From the NCBI RefSeq assembly GCF_001612905.1, contig NZ_BDBI01000014.1, forward strand, positions 1-36,256: 36,256 bases of DNA. The letters run 5' to 3'. Below, in pieces: positions 32,927 through 36,256 of this stretch; positions within the stretch are counted from its first letter, which is position 1; every line of letters begins with the position of its first letter. The notes under the pieces were generated by a model, which had not been told where the DNA came from, searched no databases, and saw nothing but the letters and a program-made list of their open reading frames with translations. Both the position numbers and the translations under genes were made by a program. The stretch is from Nocardia ignorata NBRC 108230 (GTDB lineage: Bacteria; Actinomycetota; Actinomycetes; Mycobacteriales; Mycobacteriaceae).

Positions 32927-34219
32927 TCAGGCCTGCAGCACGATGTTCGTCAGTGTCCGCACGCCGACGGCCAGCGCGCGTTCGTCGATATCGAACGTCG
33001 GCTGATGCAGGTCGAGCTGCTCGCCGGTGCCCGACCACACGCCGAGACGCGCCATCGCGCCCGGCGCGTGTTCCAGGTACCAGGAGAAGTCCTCGCCGCC
33101 GCCCGACTGGGGCGTGTCGGCCAGGGCGTCGGGACCGATCGCCAGTACGGCGTTCTCGAACATCAGGGTCGAGGCCGCGTCGTTGACCACCGGGGGCACG
33201 CCGCGCTTGTAGTTGAGCTGGTACCGCACACCGGTCGGCGCGAGCAGGCTGTCGACGATCTCGCGGACCAGCGGCTCGAGCAGCAACCATGTGGGGTGAT
33301 CGCCGGTGCGGACGGTTCCGGTGAGCATGCCGGTCTGCGGGATGGCGTTGGGTGCCTTGCCCGCGCTCACCGCGCCCCACACCATCACGGTGCTGGTGCG
33401 CGGATCGACCCGCCTGCTCAGCAACCCGGGCAGCCCGGTGATGACGGTGCCGATGGCGTACACGAGGTCGCTGGTGAGGTGCGGCCGTGACGTATGCCCG
33501 CCGGGCGAGTCGAGCACGAGTTCGACGGTGTCGGCCGCCGAGGTGATCGCCCCGGTCCGCAGCCCGACCTTGCCCACTTCCAGCCGCGGGTCGCAGTGCA
33601 GCGCGAAGATCCGGTCCACGCCGTTCATCCCGCCCGCCGCGACCACGTCGAGCGCGCCGCCGGGCATCACTTCCTCGGCGGGCTGGAAGATCAACCGCAC
33701 GCCGACCGGCAGGGTGTGTTCGGCCTCGGCCAGCGCGAGCGCGGTCCCGAGCAGCACCGTGGTGTGCGCGTCGTGGCCGCAGGCGTGCGACACACCGGGC
33801 ACGGTCGAGGCGAAGCTCAGGCCGGTGAATTCCTGCATCGGCAGGGCGTCCATGTCGGCGCGCAGGGCGATGCGCGGCCCGTCGGACGGTCCGAGATCAC
33901 AGATCAGGCCGGTGCCTCCGGGCAGCACCTCCCAGGTCAGGCCCGCCTTGGTGAGCCAGCCGGAGACGAACTCGGTGGTGGCGAACTCCGCCCGCGACAA
34001 CTCAGGGTTGGCGTGGATGTGCCTGCGCCATTGCACCAGGTCACCGGTGTGTTCGGCCAGCCATGCGTCGACGATCTCGGTTCCCGACATCATGGTTGGT
34101 TCGGCGGCCGGCCGGGTCGGGAACACCGTGGGCTCACGCATCACCGACGGGGTGGCGACACCCATCGATAGAGCGTCAGCGCCTGCGCGTGCGGTGCCCG
34201 AATGGCCGGAAATACTCAC
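32927..34219 (-). CDS. amiA1: M20-family amidohydrolase AmiA1-like
   Basis: A metal-dependent M20D-type amidohydrolase (N-acyl amino acid or similar amide cleavage, cytoplasmic). Catalytic elements: LRADMDALPMQE, HACGHDAHTTVLLG, FQPAEEVMPGGA with the catalytic Glu pair, ALHCDPRLEVG, a GGHTSRPH dimer-interface His, and GGEDFSWYLEH. The GTG at 34219 overlaps the amiB1 stop codon (GTGA), which suggests coupled translation and gives 430 residues. That is about 40 longer than the M. tuberculosis protein (Rv3305c). Homology begins near MSGTEIVDAWLAEHTG, so an internal ATG may be the true start. The substrate is unknown. Confidence 0.88.
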   Translation of the reverse strand: MSISGHSGTARAGADALSMGVATPSVMREPTVFPTRPAAEPTMMSGTEIVDAWLAEHTGDLVQWRRHIHANPELSRAEFATTEFVSGWLTKAGLTWEVLPGGTGLICDLGPSDGPRIALRADMDALPMQEFTGLSFASTVPGVSHACGHDAHTTVLLGTALALAEAEHTLPVGVRLIFQPAEEVMPGGALDVVAAGGMNGVDRIFALHCDPRLEVGKVGLRTGAITSAADTVELVLDSPGGHTSRPHLTSDLVYAIGTVITGLPGLLSRRVDPRTSTVMVWGAVSAGKAPNAIPQTGMLTGTVRTGDHPTWLLLEPLVREIVDSLLAPTGVRYQLNYKRGVPPVVNDAASTLMFENAVLAIGPDALADTPQSGGGEDFSWYLEHAPGAMARLGVWSGTGEQLDLHQPTFDIDERALAVGVRTLTNIVLQA

Positions 34220-35418
34220 CGAATGTCCTCCTGTCGTTCGATCAGACGTTGCAACAACCTGTCCCTGTGTACTTCATCGCGCGCGATCGCGACAGCGGTA
34301 CGCGCCAGCGCGAGCGCACCGTCGATCACGGCCCGATCCGCCGAGGCGTTCACCGCGGCCGCCGCGAAGTCCGGTTGGTGGGTCACCGCGCCACCGGCGT
34401 CGATGCCGATCACCGGGTGGATGCCGGGGATCACGTTGGTGACGTTGCCCATGTCGGTGCTCCCGAGCGGTCGCAGCACCTCGAGCTCGGGCGCGATCGG
34501 CACCCGTCCCAAACCGGTGATCTGCGCGCGGTAGGCAGCGATGAGAACCGGGTCGGGGGTGAGCTCGGTATAGGTGGGCGCGAGCGTCCGTATGTCGTGG
34601 GTGCAGCCGGTCGCCAGGGCGCCCGCCGCGAAGCATGCCTTCGCCCGGCCCATCAGGTCGTCCAGGGACGCGGCGTCGGCAGCGCGAAGGTAGTACAGCA
34701 ACTCCGCACGTCCGGGCACGATGTTGGGGGCTACACCACCGTCGGACACTATACCGTGCAGCTGCTGGCCGGGCCGCAGATGCTGGCGCAGCAAGCCGAG
34801 AGCAACCTGGGTGACGGTGATCGCGTCGCCCGCGTTGAGGCCGAGTTCGGGGGCGGCGCTCGCATGCGCCTCGCGGCCGTGGAAGGTGACGGCGAGGTCG
34901 GCCAGCGCCAGCGATCGGGCGCCGACGATGTCGGCCGGGCCGGGGTGGACCATCATCGCCATCGCGATGTCATCGAAGGCGCCCGCCTCGAGCATGAGCA
35001 CTTTGCCGCCGCCGCTCTCCTCGGCGGGTGTGCCGAGCACGACGACGGTGAGGCCGAGCTGATCGGCCACCTCGGCCAGGCCGAGCGCGGCACCGGTCGA
35101 GGACGCGGCGATGATGTTGTGCCCGCAGGCGTGCCCGATCTCGGGCAACGCGTCGTATTCGGCGCAGATGCCGACGGTGAGCGGGCCGCTGCCGTAGACG
35201 GCGCGAAAGGCTGTGGGCAGCCCGGCGATTCCGGTGGTGATCGCGAAGCCGCGGGCGCGTAGCGGGGCGAGAACCTTGGCGACGCTCCGGGTCTCGTCGA
35301 AGGCCAGTTCGGGTTCGGCGTGAATGGCGTGCGACAACCCGATCAGCTCGTCCGAGGCCGCGAGGATCGCGGTATCGGCTGCGGTCGCCGAGAATTCGCC
35401 GGTACGCGAGGGTGCCAT
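34216..35418 (-). CDS. amiB1: M20-family amidohydrolase AmiB1-like
   Basis: 400 residues, M20 peptidase/amidohydrolase fold. Metal and catalytic motifs: AEYDALPEIGHACGHNIIAASS, LGTPAEESGGGK, MMVHPGPADIVG and a GREAHASAAPELG dimer-interface segment. The HACGHN (not HD) and PAEESGGGK forms match the AbgB-like branch, whose best known members cleave p-aminobenzoyl-glutamate or indole-3-acetyl conjugates. Specificity here is not determined. The ATG at 35418 is the likely start; GAGACT on the minus strand lies six nt before it, a weak leaderless promoter. It overlaps amiA1 at its 3' end by 4 bp, so the two are one transcription unit, the order seen in M. tuberculosis (Rv3306c-Rv3305c). Confidence 0.9.
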   Translation of the reverse strand: MAPSRTGEFSATAADTAILAASDELIGLSHAIHAEPELAFDETRSVAKVLAPLRARGFAITTGIAGLPTAFRAVYGSGPLTVGICAEYDALPEIGHACGHNIIAASSTGAALGLAEVADQLGLTVVVLGTPAEESGGGKVLMLEAGAFDDIAMAMMVHPGPADIVGARSLALADLAVTFHGREAHASAAPELGLNAGDAITVTQVALGLLRQHLRPGQQLHGIVSDGGVAPNIVPGRAELLYYLRAADAASLDDLMGRAKACFAAGALATGCTHDIRTLAPTYTELTPDPVLIAAYRAQITGLGRVPIAPELEVLRPLGSTDMGNVTNVIPGIHPVIGIDAGGAVTHQPDFAAAAVNASADRAVIDGALALARTAVAIARDEVHRDRLLQRLIERQEDIR

Positions 35419-35467
35419 GCACTCAGTCTCGCATCAGTGCTGCGCCCGGGCGCACCGGCGAAGGACC

Positions 35468-36169
35468 TCAGCCGCCGAAGGGCAGGTTCTCCGGGGTCAC
35501 CGGCGTGGCGAGCGCGGCGAGGGTCTCCGCGTGCAGCGAGGTCTTGATGATCGGGGTGATCGGCTTGCGCAGGCTGGTGAGCGCGGCGGCACGGGCGACG
35601 GCGGTGGGCAGCACCTGGTCGGCGTCGGCCTTCGCGTCGACGATGCCCGCGGCGATCGCCTCGTCGGCGCCGAAGCGGTGCCCGGTGGTCATGGCCTGCA
35701 CGCACACCTGGTTGCTGAGGCGGCCCTGCAGCAGCGCGTTCATGCCGATGGTGAAGGGCATGCCGAGGTGCACCTCGGGCAGCGACCAGAAGCCGCGGTC
35801 GCCGCGCATCACCCGGAAGTCGTGCGCGGAGGCCAGCATGGCGCCCGCCCCGAAGGCGTGGCCGTTGATGGCGGCCACGGTCGGCATCGGGAAGGTCAGC
35901 AGCCGGGTGTAGAGGGTGTGCACGCGGTCGAGGTAACCGTGGATCTTGTCCAGGTTGCCGAACACCCAGTCGGTGTCGAGGCCGTTGCTGTAGAACTTGC
36001 CGGTCGCGACGGTGACCAGCGCCGCGGCACCCTCGGACGCCTCGACCTTGTCGAGTTCGGCATGGAAGGCGTCGATCCAGTCCGGCGAGAAACGGTTCTC
36101 GTTGTCGGTCTGCCCCTCGTCACCGAGGTACAGGACGAAAACTTCACCAGAGCGCTCCAAATACGGCAT
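35468..36169 (-). CDS. crotonase-family enoyl-CoA isomerase/hydratase
   Basis: 233 residues of crotonase fold. AAINGHAFGAGAMLASAHDFRVM forms the first oxyanion region (quoted in two parts by sense: INGHAFGAG and MLASAHDF), and GFWSLPEVHLGMPF carries one catalytic Glu (equal to Glu164 of rat enoyl-CoA hydratase). The second hydratase Glu (Glu144, in GGGCE) is replaced by Met here (GAGAM). A single Glu is the state of delta3,delta2-enoyl-CoA isomerases, so an isomerase feeding beta-oxidation of unsaturated acyl-CoA is more likely than a hydratase. The early NRFSPDW and the GKFYSNGLDTDW segment also fit the isomerase branch. The ATG at 36169 is preferred; TATTCT (minus, 36176-36181) six nt upstream suggests a leaderless message. 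The frame is open further upstream. Confidence 0.85.
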   Translation of the reverse strand: MPYLERSGEVFVLYLGDEGQTDNENRFSPDWIDAFHAELDKVEASEGAAALVTVATGKFYSNGLDTDWVFGNLDKIHGYLDRVHTLYTRLLTFPMPTVAAINGHAFGAGAMLASAHDFRVMRGDRGFWSLPEVHLGMPFTIGMNALLQGRLSNQVCVQAMTTGHRFGADEAIAAGIVDAKADADQVLPTAVARAAALTSLRKPITPIIKTSLHAETLAALATPVTPENLPFGG

Positions 36170-36256
36170 GCAGGGAGAATAGTCCGCCCCAGAACACCCT
36201 CCTACTCGCGGGTAGACACCTCCCCAGCCCCGCACATCCCGACCCCGAGGAGGGAT

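Overview
The window is high-GC actinobacterial DNA with dense divergent and convergent genes, many GTG starts and many genes that appear to be leaderless. The gene order birA–accD5–accE5–maf–sseA–accA3, then lat–lrp–pcd, initiator tRNA, lhr–nei, glpD, lpdA, a gamma-glutamylcyclotransferase-like gene and amiA1/amiB1 follows the Mycobacterium tuberculosis Rv3279c–Rv3306c segment as I remember it. Several genes are inserted, and the sigF locus is not seen. This points to a mycolic-acid-containing actinomycete, most likely Nocardia or a close relative. The species assignment is inference.

Region 1 (1–8166) is an acyl-CoA carboxylase locus. A desaturase 3' end converges on birA (biotin ligase). 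accD5 (carboxyltransferase), accE5 (epsilon subunit) and maf run rightward, then an iron-sulfur-type ArsR/SufR-like regulator lies opposite a rhodanese gene (sseA), followed by accA3 (biotin carboxylase/biotin carrier). BirA would biotinylate AccA3, and AccA3, AccD5 and AccE5 together make acyl-CoA carboxylase. The accD5 and accA3 promoters share a 16-bp element. SseA carries Ser where its catalytic Cys should be, and the sufE-like gene that follows sseA in M. tuberculosis is absent.

Region 2 (8167–11412) is lineage-specific: a patatin-like lipase, a DoxX-type membrane protein, a small GNAT-like protein, and a tiny secreted two-cysteine peptide behind a TetR-type palindromic operator.

Region 3 (11413–14907) is the lysine-to-aminoadipate module: lat and its Lrp-type regulator on the minus strand, pcd divergent on the plus strand. 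An initiator tRNA with a perfect terminator follows, then a divergent pair of histidine phosphatase and lhr helicase, with nei (DNA glycosylase) directly after lhr, and a small VOC protein.

Region 4 (21894–26835) holds divergent glpD and glpK around a palindrome-rich promoter region. glpK is followed by a tetR gene cut off after its DNA-binding domain. It runs head-on into an alpha/beta hydrolase gene cut off after its catalytic His, the signature of a deletion joining two convergent genes.

Region 5 (26836–36256) is almost all minus strand: a PLP aminotransferase, a proline-rich single-pass membrane protein, a proline-rich secreted protein, lpdA, the M20 amidohydrolases amiB1–amiA1 (overlapping), and a crotonase that looks like an isomerase; only the cyclotransferase-like gene is on the plus strand. 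I saw no CRISPR array, phage, transposase or large biosynthetic cluster.
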